Shown: positions 46,462-47,151 of the stretch, one piece after another
How the letters are laid out: every line of letters starts with the position of its first letter
Position numbering within the stretch: the stretch's first letter is position 1
NCBI GenBank assembly: GCA_048772705.1
Contig: JBLWGC010000071.1
Coordinates: 1-47,151, forward strand
Direction: 5' to 3'
DNA length: 47,151 nt
Source of the DNA: Leidyana gryllorum EB-2025a
Lineage: Eukaryota; Apicomplexa
Program-made: the position numbers and the translations under genes
Notes under the pieces: model-generated
The model's database searches: none
Told to the model about the DNA's origin: nothing
The model's input: the letters and a program-made list of their open reading frames with translations, nothing else

Positions 46462-46533
46462 AGGCGGCTATCCCAAGTGCCAGAGAGGTGACTTTGCAGG
46501 CCAAATGTGCGGGGGTCGATACCAGGTCGGGGA
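46462..46533 (+). pseudogene. tRNA-Ala(TGC)-like, decayed
   Basis: Longer version of 43599 with a degraded T arm (GGGGGTCGATACC). Confidence 0.6.
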
Positions 46534-46591
46534 GCTCTCGAAAAAAGACGCCTGTGAATCATTTCTATAAGTGTGTCCCCCTGCGGGCGCT

Positions 46592-46646
46592 CACGAGTGC
46601 GTCGGTTCGATCGACGGAACTTTGGGTCATGAGCCCAACACTCTCC
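46592..46646 (-). pseudogene. Initiator tRNA-Met, 5' part lost
   Basis: Anticodon loop CTCATGA and T arm of the initiator; acceptor 5' strand and D arm missing. Confidence 0.65.
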
Positions 46647-46689
46647 TCGTGTCTCTCTAAGTGCTACAGCCTCTGTCGATCTTTCGACT

Positions 46690-46759
46690 GCACTTGTGGT
46701 CTGACGGCAAAATGCGACCGTGCTGAGGTCGTAACGCGGACTGAGTTCCCGCAGGTGCA
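46690..46759 (+). pseudogene. tRNA-Gly body, decayed loop
   Basis: Acceptor GCACTTG/CAGGTGC kept; loop GTGCTGA and T arm altered. Confidence 0.65.
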
Positions 46760-46968
46760 GCCGTATGCAAGTCGGACGACCTGTCTATCGATCTCATCTG
46801 GCATGTCAATGAGCACTCTACTCTTTGAGCTAGCGGTCTCCAGCTTAGAAGAGCTATTGCATGCCCTGCTTGATGAGTGGACGATTGCCCGTTGAGAATC
46901 TGCGGACCGCTGCTGGCAAGCTCGGGTCGCACGGCTGTGAGGGATGACACCAAATGTCACAACCTCTC

Positions 46969-47041
46969 TGCCTCGGCCGTGGATCGAACACGGGACTTCC
47001 AGATCTTCAGTCTGGCGCTCTCCCAACTGAGCTACCGAGGC
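46969..47041 (-). tRNA. tRNA-Phe(GAA)
   Basis: Loop CTGAAGA in CCAGA/TCTGG; perfect acceptor GCCTCGG/CCGAGGC and T arm. The only Phe copy. Confidence 0.95.
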
Positions 47042-47151
47042 GGTAGGTAGTCACGGAAGGCGGTGAGGATGAGCACCTACCGCGGCGGTATGTGGGGCCA
47101 CTGCTCCACCCAACGGCAAAGAGGGTGTAACTAAGTTTAGAGCTTCCTTGC

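Noticed and set aside
17237-47041. CRISPR-like array of regularly spaced repeats
   Set aside because: The repeats are tRNA genes in both orientations with unequal spacing and the genome is eukaryotic.

Overview
The window is from a nuclear eukaryotic genome. It carries chromodomain-type Ty3/gypsy LTR retrotransposons, GT-AG introns, a piece of eukaryotic large-subunit rRNA, and tRNA genes that lack an encoded CCA and show eukaryotic features (initiator tRNA with A1-T72 and A54, tRNA-Tyr with an intron after position 37). I cannot name the species. Balanced base composition and small introns suggest a unicellular eukaryote such as an alga, oomycete or fungus, but this is inference.

Region 1 (1-16.9 kb) is a retrotransposon nest. 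Elements 1 (164-5463, +) and 2 (5634-10894, +) are close relatives with gag, protease, reverse transcriptase, RNase H, integrase and chromodomain. Their 5' LTR holds the gag start and their 3' LTR holds the pol end. Both have a primer-binding site that matches the initiator tRNA-Met encoded later in this same window. Element 3 (about 11096-15563, -) is a more distant and more decayed chromovirus. Short non-element stretches between and after them share a GC-rich leader-like module. At 15.7-16.85 kb there is an unrecognised, apparently spliced host gene on the + strand.

Region 2 (17.24 kb to the end) is a very dense tRNA array. I count about 120 tRNA genes that look whole or nearly so, plus about 45 partial or decayed copies, on both strands, roughly one per 180 bp. 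Isoacceptors for 19 of the 20 amino acids are present; no good tRNA-Trp was found. The array is built from modules of several tRNAs with their spacers, duplicated in direct and inverted orientation. It contains chimeric tRNAs, tRNAs whose anticodon does not fit their body, a well-folded tRNA with anticodon TCA (reads UGA), and a cluster of tRNA-derived SINE-like units at 33 kb.

The array is interrupted at 23.1-25.1 kb by a fused copy of the 16 kb host gene, a fragment of LSU rRNA that stops at the classic R1/R2 insertion region, a second short copy of that rRNA site 600 bp on, and one small ORF (24778-25014, -). Working hypothesis: tRNA, rRNA and retroelement sequences have accumulated together by repeated recombination, and the retroelements use an initiator tRNA made from this same array as primer.
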